Program-made: the position numbers and the translations under genes
From: Gemmataceae bacterium
GTDB lineage: Bacteria > Planctomycetota > Planctomycetia > Gemmatales > Gemmataceae
Length of the DNA stretch: 64,000 nt
Assembly (NCBI GenBank): GCA_901538445.1
Contig: LR594584.1
Coordinates: 3,883,051-3,947,050 of the forward strand
Direction: 5' to 3'
The notes under the pieces: generated by a model
Database searches by the model: none
The model's input: the letters and a program-made list of their open reading frames with translations, nothing else
Told to the model about the DNA's origin: nothing
Shown here: positions 36,498-45,267 of the stretch, in pieces
Layout of the letters: the number at the start of each line of letters is the position of its first letter
Position numbering within the stretch: the stretch's first letter is position 1

Positions 36498-37124
36498 ATG
36501 TACCTTCCCCCCGCCTTCGCCGAAACCGACCCGAGCACACTCAGTGCGTTCGTGCGGCGGCACAGCTTCGGCCTCCTCGTCTCACAGCTCGGGGGCGAGC
36601 CGTTCGCCACGCACCTGCCGTTTCTCCTCGACAGCGCCGCGGGGCCGCACGGCACCCTCGTCGGGCACGTCGCACGGGCCAACCCGCACTGGCAGTACCT
36701 CGATGGTCAGCCGGCGCTCGCGGTGCTCTCGGGGCCGCACGCTTACGTCTCGCCGTCGTGGTACGCGGCCGAGAACGTCGTCCCCACCTGGAACTACACG
36801 GCGGTTCACGCCTACGGTCGCGTCACCCTCGTCCACGACCCGGAGCCGCTCCTGGAGATCGTGCGGGACACGGTCGCGTACTACGAGGCCGGGATGCCGA
36901 CCCCGTGGGCGTTCGACGGGGGCACGCAGTTCGCGGCGCGACTGGTCACGCAGATCGTCGGGTTCCGCATCGCGATCGAGCGCCTCGAGGGCAAGTTCAA
37001 GCTGAGCCAGAACCACCCGCTCGAACGCCGCGAGAGGGTCGCGGCCGCGCTGCTGGCACGAGGCGACGAGAACGCCGTCGGCGTCGCCGACATGATGCGC
37101 CGCGCAATGAGGGGAGGAGCCTGA
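36498..37124 (+). CDS. PaiB-like FMN-binding protein
   Basis: A 208-residue protein of the PaiB family (split-barrel flavin-binding fold). It carries the family landmarks MYLPPAFAETD at the N-terminus, SQLGGEPFATHLPFLLD, HVARANPHW, GPHAYVSPSWY, VPTWNYTAVHAYG and, near the C-terminus, EGKFKLSQNHP. PaiB was described as a negative transcriptional regulator in Bacillus; many members probably bind flavin. The start is the ATG at 36498, matching the usual family N-terminus. It is followed after 3 nt by a GNAT acetyltransferase gene, echoing the paiAB pairing of an acetyltransferase with PaiB, although the order is reversed. Confidence 0.93.
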   Translation: MYLPPAFAETDPSTLSAFVRRHSFGLLVSQLGGEPFATHLPFLLDSAAGPHGTLVGHVARANPHWQYLDGQPALAVLSGPHAYVSPSWYAAENVVPTWNYTAVHAYGRVTLVHDPEPLLEIVRDTVAYYEAGMPTPWAFDGGTQFAARLVTQIVGFRIAIERLEGKFKLSQNHPLERRERVAAALLARGDENAVGVADMMRRAMRGGA

Positions 37125-37127
37125 GAA

Positions 37128-37529
37128 GTGCCGATCACCTACCACTTGGAACCGGACCTGGCTCCCGCCGAGTTCATCGACGTGCTGGTGCGGTCAACGC
37201 TCGCCGAGCGCCGGCCGGTCGACGACGTCGAGCGAATCGCGCTGATGTTGAAGAACGCCGACGTGATCGTGACCGCCCGGCTCGACGGGCTACTGGTGGG
37301 CGTGAGTCGCGCGATCACCGACTTCGTGTACTGCGCGTACCTGTCCGATCTCGCGGTGGACGAGGCGCACCAGAAGAAGGGGATCGGCCGGGAGTTGATC
37401 CGCCGCACCCACGAGGCGGCCGGCCCGCACACCACGCTGACCCTCGTGGCGGCCCCGAAGGCCCGCGACTACTATCCGCACATCGGCATGACACACCACG
37501 ACTCGTGCTGGCGCATCCCGCGGGGGTGA
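37128..37529 (+). CDS. GNAT family N-acetyltransferase
   Basis: A 133-residue single-domain GNAT protein. The acetyl-CoA binding motif A is [20 protein letters not shown] followed by [11 protein letters not shown]; the closing strand is [17 protein letters not shown]. The GTG start lies 3 nt after the PaiB stop, with GGAGGAGCC just upstream inside that gene, so the two are coupled. Transfer of an acetyl group to an amine is the family role; the substrate is unknown. Given the PaiB partner, polyamine acetylation is a reasonable guess. Confidence 0.9.
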   Translation: MPITYHLEPDLAPAEFIDVLVRSTLAERRPVDDVERIALMLKNADVIVTARLDGLLVGVSRAITDFVYCAYLSDLAVDEAHQKKGIGRELIRRTHEAAGPHTTLTLVAAPKARDYYPHIGMTHHDSCWRIPRG

Positions 37530-37533
37530 CGGG

Positions 37534-38214
37534 TCACGCCGCGGCCGGGGTCAGCGCCTTCTGGAGCGGGCAGGTCGCGGGGATCGGTGCGCCGCTGCGG
37601 TACAGGCCGAGCAGTTCGACCGAGCGGCGGGCGAGCATGCGGCGGACCTCGCGGCGCTTGCCCTTCACGCGGGCGATCACCATGTTGTCGTACCCGGTCG
37701 TCTGGTGCCGCATCCACGCGATCACCGCGGCCTCGGCACGTTCCTCGATGGGGATGCGCTTCGTGCGGGCCACGGTGCCGCTGCCCACCGGGGTGGCGTG
37801 TGTGGTGACCGCCCGAGCGAACGCATCGGCGAGCGCCGCGTGCGTCGGGTGGAACGCGAGGTAGGCGACCACGGCGGCGTGGAAGTCCTCGGTGTACGCG
37901 GTCTGGACCTTCTCGCGGCGACGCGCGTCGGCTTCCTTCTTCTTCGCGAAACTCTCGGTCGACCGTTCCGCTTCGAGTTCCTTCTGGACACGCTCGACCA
38001 CCTCCCGCGGTGCCCACACGCCGCGGGAGAACACCTTGCGGCCGCGCTTCTCCTGAACAACCCAGTGGTCGCCGGCCGCCTTCACGCGCCGCGTCAGCCC
38101 CGCGTCGCCGGGCGGCAGCAGCACCCAGGAGTCCGGGGCGGTGAGGATTTCGCCCTTCGGCGTGCGAACGGTGTTCGGCTTCGGGCCGGGGGTGTACGTC
38201 GTCGTCTCGCTCAT
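37534..38214 (-). CDS. DUF2293 domain-containing protein
   Basis: A 226-residue protein. The C-terminal region (about 95-195) matches DUF2293: a helical segment ending IPIEERAEAAVIAWMRHQTT followed by GYDNMVIARVKGKRREVRRM. The N-terminal part holds a small beta segment (APDSWVLLPPGDAGLTRRVK) and a charged helix. The protein is cytoplasmic and basic. The family function is unknown; the conserved basic C-terminus suggests nucleic-acid binding. It is convergent with the GNAT gene (4-nt gap). The start is the ATG at 38214. Confidence 0.85.
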   Translation of the reverse strand: MSETTTYTPGPKPNTVRTPKGEILTAPDSWVLLPPGDAGLTRRVKAAGDHWVVQEKRGRKVFSRGVWAPREVVERVQKELEAERSTESFAKKKEADARRREKVQTAYTEDFHAAVVAYLAFHPTHAALADAFARAVTTHATPVGSGTVARTKRIPIEERAEAAVIAWMRHQTTGYDNMVIARVKGKRREVRRMLARRSVELLGLYRSGAPIPATCPLQKALTPAAA

Positions 38215-38285
38215 CGGGTGCGGCCTCCAGTTCGGTGCGCCACCCTACTTATCGGCGCTCCGCCGGTGAACCTGAAGCGGACACG

Positions 38286-38382
38286 GTAGGCCACTCGCTC
38301 CGCGAGTGACACCAACCACGACCCGAGCCCCACCGAATGACTCCGTCGCGCCGGGGCGCGACTCGCGGAGCGAGTCGCCTAC
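38286..38382. repeat. Palindromic-ended short element, copy A
   Basis: Imperfect 22-bp terminal inverted repeats (38286-38307 and 38361-38382, one mismatch; GTAGGCCACTCGCTCCGCGA...) flank a 53-nt core. A related copy lies at 47735-47938, where it is split by a second element. The total length is about 97 bp and it encodes nothing. It behaves like a small non-autonomous (MITE/REP-like) element. Confidence 0.7.
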
Positions 38383-38772
38383 TTTAGCTGCGGTGCTTGC
38401 GGAACACTCGCCCTGCGGCTACTCTCACTTCGTTCTCGTGGTCGGTTTAGCTCGGTGCCCTGCACCGGGGCGATGTTGCGTCGCCCGAGCGATTGGCTTG
38501 TCATGCGACCCGGGGAGGGCTGTTCCAGCACCGCTGTCGGGTGAACCCCACCGGGGTGCGGTGCGGTCTGGGGCAACCTCGCCGGTCGTGGTTCCGCACC
38601 GCACCCCGGTGGGGTTCACCCGGCGGTGCCGTGAGCCCTCCGCGGACCAGGTCGAGAAGTAGACGCCACGAGAACGCGACGGGGCCGGGGTCACACCCGG
38701 CCCCGCTCGTTTTGCCGGCGCGTTCCGGTACGCTGTGTGCGACGGTCTCGCCGGGTCGCACACGAGGAGCGA
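38383..38772. other. Spacer upstream of the short uvrA with stacked inverted repeats
   Basis: No credible gene. A perfect 29-bp inverted repeat occupies 38538-38566 and 38594-38622 (arm starts CGGGTGAACCCCACCGG), extended by GCACCG/CGGTGC outside. A second short one (GGGGCCGGG/CCCGGCCCC) follows near 38680-38706. A Shine-Dalgarno sequence AGGAGCGA precedes the uvrA ATG. Promoter elements could not be assigned with confidence. Confidence 0.55.
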
Positions 38773-41298
38773 ATGGCACCAGCAAAGAGTACCACTTCCC
38801 GTTCCGGGTTTGTCTGCGTCCGCGGCGCACGCACGCACAACCTCAAGTCGGTGGACGTGGACGTGCCGCGCGACGCGCTGGTCGTGTTCACCGGCGTCTC
38901 GGGTTCGGGCAAGTCGTCGCTCGCGTTCGGCACCCTCTACGCCGAGGCCCAGCGCCGCTACCTCGAATCGGTCGCGCCGTATGCGCGCCGCCTCTTTCAC
39001 CAACTCGGCGTCCCCGAGGTCGATTTGATCGACGGCCTGCCGCCCGCGGTCGCGCTCCAGCAGCAGCGCGGCACGCCGACCACGCGGTCGTCGGTCGGCA
39101 GCGTCACGACCCTCTCGAACCTCCTGCGGATGCTGTACTCGCGGGCCGGCGACTACCCCCGCGGCCAGCCGCTCCTCTACGCGGAGTCGTTCTCGCCGAA
39201 CACGCCCGAGGGCGCGTGCCCGACGTGCCACGGGCTGGGCCGCGTGTACGACGCGACCGAGGCGTCGATGGTCCGCGACCCCTCGCTCTCGATCCGCCAG
39301 GGCGCGGTCGCCGCGTGGCCGCCGGCCTGGCAGGGCCAGAACCAGCGCGACATCGTCACCGCTCTCGGCATCGACATCGACACGCCGTTCCGCGACCTGC
39401 CGAAGAAAGAACGTGACTGGGTGCTGTTCACCGACGACCAGCCGCAGGTGCCGGTCTACCCGCACCGCCCGCTCGCCGAGGTGCGGCGGCTCCAGCAACG
39501 CAAAGCGCCGCACGACTACCTCGGCACCTTCACCAGCGCCCGGCGGTACGTCGTCGAGACGTTCGCGAAGACCGAGAGCCCGGCGATGAAGCGGCGCGTC
39601 GCGCAGTTCCTCGTCAGCACCGACTGCCGGGCGTGCGGCGGCAAGCGGCTGCGGCCCGAGGCGCTGGCGGTCACGTTCGCGGGGCTCGACATCACCGACC
39701 TGTCGCGGCAGTCGCTCAAGCGGCTCGGCGCGATCTTCCGGCCCTACATGGACGGCTCCGCCCCGGGCTGGAAGCGGTTCACCATCGAGCACCCGGAGAA
39801 GGCCGAGGCCGCGCGCCGCATCGCCGACGACCTCGTCGGCCGCCTCGCGGTGCTGCTCGACCTCGGCCTCGGCTACCTCACCCTCGAACGCAGCACACCC
39901 ACGCTCTCGCCCGGCGAACTCCAGCGCCTGCGGCTCGCGACGCAGGTGCGGTCGAACCTGTTCGGTGTCGTGTACGTCCTCGACGAGCCGTCCGCGGGGC
40001 TGCACCCCGCCGACACCGAGGCGCTGCTGCGGGCGCTCGACCGGCTCAAGGCGAGCGGCAACTCGCTGTTCGTCGTGGAACACGAACTCGACGTCGTCCG
40101 CCACGCCGACTGGATCGTGGACGTCGGCCCGGCCGCGGGCGAACACGGCGGCCGCGTGCTCTACAGCGGCCCGCCCGACGGCTTGCGGAGCGTCACTGAG
40201 TCGCACACCCGCCGGCACCTGTTCGCCGACACCGCACCCGAGCCCCGCACACCGCGCACTCCCACCGGGTGGCTGAAGCTCGTCGGCGTGACGCGGAACA
40301 ATCTGAACAACCTCGACGTCGCGTTCCCGCTCGGGGCGTTCACGTCCGTCACCGGCGTGTCCGGGTCGGGCAAGTCGAGCCTCGTCAGCCAGGCGCTCGT
40401 GGAACTGGTCGCCGACCATCTGGGCCACGCTGCGACGGCCGACGAAGACGCCGACGAGCTCGAACGGAGCCCGGTCGCGCCGGTCGGCGGGCGGATCGCC
40501 GCGGGGGCCGAGCGGGTGAAGCGGCTCGTCGTGGTGGACCAGAAGCCGATCGGCCGCACGCCGCGGTCGAACCTCGCGACGTACACCGGCCTGTTCGACC
40601 ACGTCCGCAAGCTGTTCGCGGCCACGAAGCAGGCCCGCGCACGCAAGTACGAGGCCGGTCGGTTCTCGTTCAACGTCGCGGGCGGCCGGTGCGAGACGTG
40701 TACCGGCGAGGGGTTCGTGATGGTCGAGTTGCTGTTCCTCCCGAGCGTGTACTCGCCCTGCCCCGCGTGCCACGGGACGCGGTTCAACGCGAAGACGCTG
40801 GAGGTCGAGTACCGCGGGAAGAACGTCGCCGACGTGCTCGGCATGACGGTCGATGCGGCCCACGAGTTCCTGGCCGACGAGCCGCACGTCGCGCGTTCGC
40901 TCGGCGTTCTCCGCGACGTCGGCCTCGGCTACCTGCGGCTCGGCCAGCCGGCGACCGAGCTGTCCGGCGGCGAGGCGCAGCGCATCAAACTGGCGACCGA
41001 ACTCCAGCGCGCCGGCCGCGGCGACGCGCTGTACGTCCTCGACGAACCGACGACCGGCCTCCACCCGACGGACGTGGAGAAGCTCCTCGCACAGCTCGAC
41101 GGGCTCGTCGCCGCGGGGAACACGGTCGTGGTGGTCGAGCACGACACGCAGGTGATCGCCCGGAGCGACTGGGTCATCGACGTCGGCCCCGGGGCCGGCG
41201 ACGAGGGCGGGTCGATCGTCGCCGCGGGGCCACCGCAGGTCGTGGCCCGCTCCACCGGGAGCCGCACCGCGCCGTACCTCGCCCGCTCACTGGCGTGA
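38773..41298 (+). CDS. Short UvrA-like excinuclease ATPase (UvrA2 type)
   Basis: An 841-residue ABC-type UvrA homologue, about 100 residues shorter than canonical UvrA. It has two nucleotide-binding units: [15 protein letters not shown] near 40 with signature [15 protein letters not shown] and Walker [14 protein letters not shown]; and [15 protein letters not shown] near 535 with [15 protein letters not shown] and [12 protein letters not shown]. Zinc modules [18 protein letters not shown] and CETCTGEGF...CPACHGTRF are present, the last being the DNA-contacting finger. The short N-terminal insert suggests loss of most of the UvrB-binding domain, as in UvrA2 proteins linked to damage tolerance or drug resistance. 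The start is the ATG at 38773 with AGGAGCGA. A second, full-length uvrA elsewhere in the genome is expected. Confidence 0.92.
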   Translation: MAPAKSTTSRSGFVCVRGARTHNLKSVDVDVPRDALVVFTGVSGSGKSSLAFGTLYAEAQRRYLESVAPYARRLFHQLGVPEVDLIDGLPPAVALQQQRGTPTTRSSVGSVTTLSNLLRMLYSRAGDYPRGQPLLYAESFSPNTPEGACPTCHGLGRVYDATEASMVRDPSLSIRQGAVAAWPPAWQGQNQRDIVTALGIDIDTPFRDLPKKERDWVLFTDDQPQVPVYPHRPLAEVRRLQQRKAPHDYLGTFTSARRYVVETFAKTESPAMKRRVAQFLVSTDCRACGGKRLRPEALAVTFAGLDITDLSRQSLKRLGAIFRPYMDGSAPGWKRFTIEHPEKAEAARRIADDLVGRLAVLLDLGLGYLTLERSTPTLSPGELQRLRLATQVRSNLFGVVYVLDEPSAGLHPADTEALLRALDRLKASGNSLFVVEHELDVVRHADWIVDVGPAAGEHGGRVLYSGPPDGLRSVTESHTRRHLFADTAPEPRTPRTPTGWLKLVGVTRNNLNNLDVAFPLGAFTSVTGVSGSGKSSLVSQALVELVADHLGHAATADEDADELERSPVAPVGGRIAAGAERVKRLVVVDQKPIGRTPRSNLATYTGLFDHVRKLFAATKQARARKYEAGRFSFNVAGGRCETCTGEGFVMVELLFLPSVYSPCPACHGTRFNAKTLEVEYRGKNVADVLGMTVDAAHEFLADEPHVARSLGVLRDVGLGYLRLGQPATELSGGEAQRIKLATELQRAGRGDALYVLDEPTTGLHPTDVEKLLAQLDGLVAAGNTVVVVEHDTQVIARSDWVIDVGPGAGDEGGSIVAAGPPQVVARSTGSRTAPYLARSLA

Positions 41299-41462
41299 CC
41301 GACGCACTCCACGTTCGGTGTCACGTTTTCGGTTCTCCGCGTGCCGGGCGACCGACGTTGAACCCGGAACTCGAATCGTGAAACTCCCGGATTCGGTTCC
41401 ACCCGGCCCCCCGCTCGCCGGTACACTTCTCGCAGACGCGATCCCGCCCCCGAGGCTCCCCC

Positions 41463-42707
41463 ATGCGACACCTCCTCTCCGCTCTGCTTGCGGCGCTGCC
41501 CGTGGCCGCGCACGCCGCCGAGTTACCCAAGTTCAAGCCCCAGGAGATCGACTCCGGGCTCAAGATCGGATACGCGGTCCTCGCCGCCGACGTGGACGGC
41601 GACAAGAAGCTCGACCTCGTAGTCGTGGACCAGCACAAGCTCGTGTGGTACCAGAACCCCGGCAAGCCCGGCGGCGACTGGAAGAAGCGCGTCATCCTCG
41701 ACGGCAAGACGAAGCCGGACAACGTGTGCGCCGCGGCCATCGACATCGACGGCGACGGGTTGCCCGAGTTCGTCATCGGCTCGGCGTGGAAGCCGTTCGA
41801 CACCGCGAACGCCGCACAACACGGCTGGGTCAAGCGCGGCAAGTCGCTCGACGACGAGTGGGCGTACCACCCGCTGCCGTGCGACGAGCCGACGGTCCAC
41901 CGCGTCCGGGTGTTCGACATCGACGGCGACGGGAAGCCGGAGATCGTCCACGTCCCGCTCATGGGCCGCGACGCGACCGCGAAGGGCAACTGGACCGACG
42001 GCCGGCCGGTGCGGATCGTGGCTCTGAAGGTGCCCGCGAATGAGCCGGAGAAGAAGGAGAACTGGAAGACGGAAGTGCTCTCCGACTCGCTGAATGTCAC
42101 GCACAACTTCTGGCCGGTGTTCGAGAAGCCCGGCACCGCTCCGCAAATCCTCGTGACGAGCTACGACGGCGTTCACGTCGTCAAGCGCGACGGCGAGAAG
42201 TGGTCGACAACGAAGATCGGGGAGGGCAACCAGGCGAACCCGAAGGGCACCCGCGGCGCGAGCGAGATCAAGTACACCAAGTTTCGCACGGGCGAGCGCG
42301 TGATCGCGACCATCGAGCCGTGGCACGGCAACCAGGTGGTCGTGTACACGCCACCGAAGGGGGCCGGGAAGTTGTGGGACCGTCACGTCGTCGATGAGCA
42401 GTTGCGGTGGGGCCACGCGGTGTGGTTCGCGGACCTCGACGGCGACGGCACCGACGAACTGGTGATCGGCGTCCGCGACGACCCGAACCCGAAGGCCGGC
42501 GACAAGCACACCGAGCGCCGCGGGGTCCGCGTCTACAAGGCGACCGACGGCAAGGGCGAGAAGTGGGAGCGGACGATCATCGAGGACGGTGGCGTCGCGG
42601 TCGAGGACCTGACGGTCGCGGACCTCGACGGCGACGGCAAGCAAGACATCATCGCCGTCGGTCGCGCGACCGGGAACGCGCGCATCTACTGGAACCAGGG
42701 GAAGTAG
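41463..42707 (+). CDS. Exported FG-GAP/VCBS repeat protein
   Basis: A 414-residue exported protein. The signal peptide (1-18, ALPVAAHAA) is followed by a beta-propeller of FG-GAP/VCBS-type repeats, each with a Ca-binding DxDGDxxxD loop: DVDGDKKLDLVVVD, DIDGDGLPEFVIG, DIDGDGKPEIVHV, DLDGDGTDELVIG, DLDGDGKQDIIAVG. The repeats and the C-terminal WNQGK are typical of planctomycete VCBS proteins. An extracellular binding role is likely; no enzyme motif is seen. A strong terminator follows. Confidence 0.92.
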   Translation: MRHLLSALLAALPVAAHAAELPKFKPQEIDSGLKIGYAVLAADVDGDKKLDLVVVDQHKLVWYQNPGKPGGDWKKRVILDGKTKPDNVCAAAIDIDGDGLPEFVIGSAWKPFDTANAAQHGWVKRGKSLDDEWAYHPLPCDEPTVHRVRVFDIDGDGKPEIVHVPLMGRDATAKGNWTDGRPVRIVALKVPANEPEKKENWKTEVLSDSLNVTHNFWPVFEKPGTAPQILVTSYDGVHVVKRDGEKWSTTKIGEGNQANPKGTRGASEIKYTKFRTGERVIATIEPWHGNQVVVYTPPKGAGKLWDRHVVDEQLRWGHAVWFADLDGDGTDELVIGVRDDPNPKAGDKHTERRGVRVYKATDGKGEKWERTIIEDGGVAVEDLTVADLDGDGKQDIIAVGRATGNARIYWNQGK

Positions 42708-42719
42708 TCGGACTGGCTT

Positions 42720-42785
42720 GTTTAGCCGCGAGTGAAACGAGCGCGCCCCACGCGCTCGTTTCACTCGCGGCTAAACGTTTTCTTC
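42720..42785. terminator. Perfect 26-bp inverted repeat with T-run
   Basis: Arms 42720-42745 and 42751-42776 (GTTTAGCCGCGAGTGAAACG...) flank a 5-nt loop; GTTTTCTTCC follows on the plus strand and AAGCCAGTCC on the minus strand. It lies 12 nt after the VCBS stop and overlaps the end of the convergent RluA-type gene. A bidirectional rho-independent terminator is the simplest reading. Confidence 0.8.
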
Positions 42786-43541
42786 CAGCCCCCAGTACGC
42801 CGGCAGCGGCGCGACCCAGGTGAGCGGTTGCGCCGTGAACGGGTGCGTGATCGTGAGCGACCGAGCGTGCAGCGCGACGACGCGGTCCCGCGGCTGTTCG
42901 GCGGCCGGCCCGAACAAGCGCGTGCTGCCGTACATCTCGTCGCCCAGCACCGGGTGGCCGCGCCACGCCATCTGCACCCGCAACTGGTGCATCCGGCCGG
43001 TGAGCGGGAGGAGTTCGACCAGCGTGCGGTCGCCGAGCCGCCGCAGCACGCGGTACTCGAGCATTGCGAGCTTCGCGCCTGGCTCGTCCTCCTTCGAACG
43101 CTCGGCCCGCGGCTCGTCGGGCACCTTTCGCAGCCAGTCCTCACACACGCCAGCGTCGCCGGCGAGTTCGCCCTCGACCAGCGCCCAGTACACCTTGCGA
43201 ACTTGATGGTGCTCGAACTGAGCGTGGACCCGCTGCGCGGCCTTCGTGTTCCGCGCGAAGCACACGACGCCGCTGACCGGCCGGTCGAGTCGGTGCGGGA
43301 CGCCGAGGTACACCCCGCCGGGCTTGGCGTACTTCGCCTTGATGTACGCCTTCACCAGCGCTTCGAGGTTCGGCACCCCTTGCGGGGCCTGCGTCAGCAG
43401 CGGGGCCGGTTTGTTGACCGCGAGGAGGTGGTAGTCTTCAAACAAGACGTGGAGTGGTGAGTGGGTGAGTGGGTGAGTGGGTGCCGCGGCATCGCACTCG
43501 CTGCCGGGTTCGACTCGCGGAGACTCGTCTGCCTCACTCAC
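42771..43541 (-). CDS. RluA-type pseudouridine synthase
   Basis: An RluA family enzyme that isomerises uridine to pseudouridine in rRNA or tRNA. The core begins VLFEDYHLLAVNKPAPLLTQ and includes the catalytic block VPHRLDRPVSGVVCFARN (Asp in HRLDR), then LVELLPLTGRMHQLRVQMAW and GHPVLGDEMYGS. No S4 domain is present. The start is uncertain: GTG 43541 has GGAGGGG upstream, GTG 43565 is 3 nt past the S41 stop, and TTG 43445 lies just before the conserved core. The first 30 residues are encoded by a repetitive GAGTGGGT-type inverted repeat, so they may not belong to the ancestral protein. It follows the S41 protease in the same direction. Confidence 0.88.
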   Translation of the reverse strand: MSEADESPRVEPGSECDAAAPTHPLTHSPLHVLFEDYHLLAVNKPAPLLTQAPQGVPNLEALVKAYIKAKYAKPGGVYLGVPHRLDRPVSGVVCFARNTKAAQRVHAQFEHHQVRKVYWALVEGELAGDAGVCEDWLRKVPDEPRAERSKEDEPGAKLAMLEYRVLRRLGDRTLVELLPLTGRMHQLRVQMAWRGHPVLGDEMYGSTRLFGPAAEQPRDRVVALHARSLTITHPFTAQPLTWVAPLPAYWGLEENV

Positions 43542-43565
43542 CCGTTCACCCCTCCACCCGCTCAC
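43452..43565. repeat. GTGAGTGG tandem repeats in an imperfect inverted repeat
   Basis: Four 8-nt GTGAGTGG-type units (about 43456-43484) face a complementary stretch (43533-43565, CACTCACCCGTTCACCCCTC...). The 114-nt unit looks like a small inverted-repeat element lodged between the S41 protease and the RluA-type gene. It overlaps the presumed N-terminal codons of the latter. Confidence 0.55.
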
Positions 43566-43568
43566 AAG

Positions 43569-45014
43569 TCACGCCGGCACGTGCGCCGGTGCGCCGGGGA
43601 GCGGGGCACGCGGCGCCGCGCCGATCCCGGAGAGCTTTTTACGGAGGTAGTCGAGCGCCTTGTCCATCTGCCGGTCCTCGAACGGCTTCTTCTCGTCCCA
43701 CAGCGGCTTGCCGTCCTGCCCCTTGAGCGCCGGCAGTTCGGGCGGCGGGGGCGGGTTCGGGCCGACGACGTCGGGCCGGCCGGCGACGTACTCGAGCTTC
43801 CGCAACTCGGTCCGGTACCGCAGGTACTCCGGGTCGGTGAACTGCACCGTCATCTCCTCGTTGGGGACCACGCCCCACTCGTCCGTCTTCTGCTTCTCGG
43901 CGTAGAGCTTGTCCATGTTCTTGCCGCTCGGCCGCCACCACGTCTGGGTGGTCAGCTTCACGGCGTTCTTCTGGTCCGGGGCGAGGCGGAACACGCTCTG
44001 CACGCTGCCCTTCCCGTAGGTCCGCTCGCCGACGACGACGGCCCGGTTGTTGTCCTGGAGCGCGGCGGCGACGATCTCACTGGCGCTGGCGCTGTCGCGG
44101 TTCACGAGCACGACCATCGGCTTCGTCTCGGCCGGGAGGAACACGGTGCCGGCCCCGCGGGCCGAACTCGTCTTCTCGCCCCCGCGGCGGTCCTTGGTGG
44201 TGACGATCTTCCCCTCCGTGAGGAACAGGTCCGAGAGCTTGGTCGCCTCGTCGAGCAGGCCGCCGGGGTTGTCGCGCAGGTCGAGAATGAGCGCCTTCGC
44301 GCCGGCCGCCTCGATCTCCTTCATCGCCTCTTCCACCTCCTTGGTGGTCAGCCCGCTGAACGACGAGACCCGGACCACCGCGATCTTGTTCTGCGGGTCG
44401 ATGAACCAGTTCCACTTGGTCGGGTCGTCGGCCCGCCGCGACGCCCCCGCGACCGGGTGCATCGCGATCCGCGCCCGGGTCAGCGTGACCGGGAACTCCT
44501 TGTCGCCGCGGGCGATGGTGAGCGTCACCTTCGTGCCCCGCTCGCCCTTGATGAGCTTGCTGGCCTGCTCCGCGGTCATGTCCGTCGTGTCGGTGTCGCC
44601 GACCTTCATGATCACGTCGTTGGCGATCAGCCCGGAGTCGTAGGCCGAGCCGCCGGCGAACGGCCACGAGATCTTGAGCCGCTTCGTCTTCTCGTCCTGG
44701 GCGAGCAGGATGCCGACCCCGTCGAAGCTGCCCTCGGTCTCGGTGTCGAACTCCTTGAGCTGCTTCTCGTTCAGGTACACCGAGTGCGGGTCGAGCTTCC
44801 GCAGGCCGCCGCCGATGGCGTCCTCGACGAACTTCTGGCGGTCCTCGGGGGTCAACTCGCGGACGTAGTTGGCGTCCACCTCGGCCATCACTTCGACGAA
44901 CTGGCGGACGAGCTGGTAGTCCTGGTCCGGGGCCGGGGCGCTGTACCCGATGGCGACGCCGAGGCCGATGAGGCCCGGAACGATGAGCAGCCAGGCGAGG
45001 TTCCGATGCGTCAT
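43569..45014 (-). CDS. S41 family C-terminal processing protease
   Basis: A 481-residue CtpA-like serine protease. An N-terminal signal anchor (7-25) is followed by a helical region, a PDZ domain (about 95-180: GSFDGVGILLAQDE, GSAYDSGLIANDVIMKVGD) and the S41 protease core. The core carries LILDLRDNPGG, the catalytic Ser in VNRDSASASEIVAAAL (about 310) and Lys335 in ERTYGKGSVQS, so the Ser-Lys dyad is intact. A Pro-rich tail (VGPNPPPPPELPALK) precedes a C-terminal helix. It trims C-termini of periplasmic or membrane proteins. The start is the ATG at 45014; the frame is open upstream. The RluA-type gene follows. Confidence 0.93.
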   Translation of the reverse strand: MTHRNLAWLLIVPGLIGLGVAIGYSAPAPDQDYQLVRQFVEVMAEVDANYVRELTPEDRQKFVEDAIGGGLRKLDPHSVYLNEKQLKEFDTETEGSFDGVGILLAQDEKTKRLKISWPFAGGSAYDSGLIANDVIMKVGDTDTTDMTAEQASKLIKGERGTKVTLTIARGDKEFPVTLTRARIAMHPVAGASRRADDPTKWNWFIDPQNKIAVVRVSSFSGLTTKEVEEAMKEIEAAGAKALILDLRDNPGGLLDEATKLSDLFLTEGKIVTTKDRRGGEKTSSARGAGTVFLPAETKPMVVLVNRDSASASEIVAAALQDNNRAVVVGERTYGKGSVQSVFRLAPDQKNAVKLTTQTWWRPSGKNMDKLYAEKQKTDEWGVVPNEEMTVQFTDPEYLRYRTELRKLEYVAGRPDVVGPNPPPPPELPALKGQDGKPLWDEKKPFEDRQMDKALDYLRKKLSGIGAAPRAPLPGAPAHVPA

Positions 45015-45267
45015 TCCGCCCCCCGGTGTTGCAGGTCGGGCCGGTCGTAGCACGGGTCGCGGTTGAACGCCACCTCAAGCCTTTGACCGCCGCCCGCCGC
45101 CTGCCAGATGTGCCGATTATACCCGCGAAACGTGTCGCACGGGAGCCGACCCCTGCGCCGCCGGCCCGCGTGTAATCTTTTCCTCAAGTCATTTTGACCG
45201 CCCCTCTCCCCCGGGTTACGTTCACAACACAACCTGTGCAAACCACCCGGATTACCGGTAACCACCC

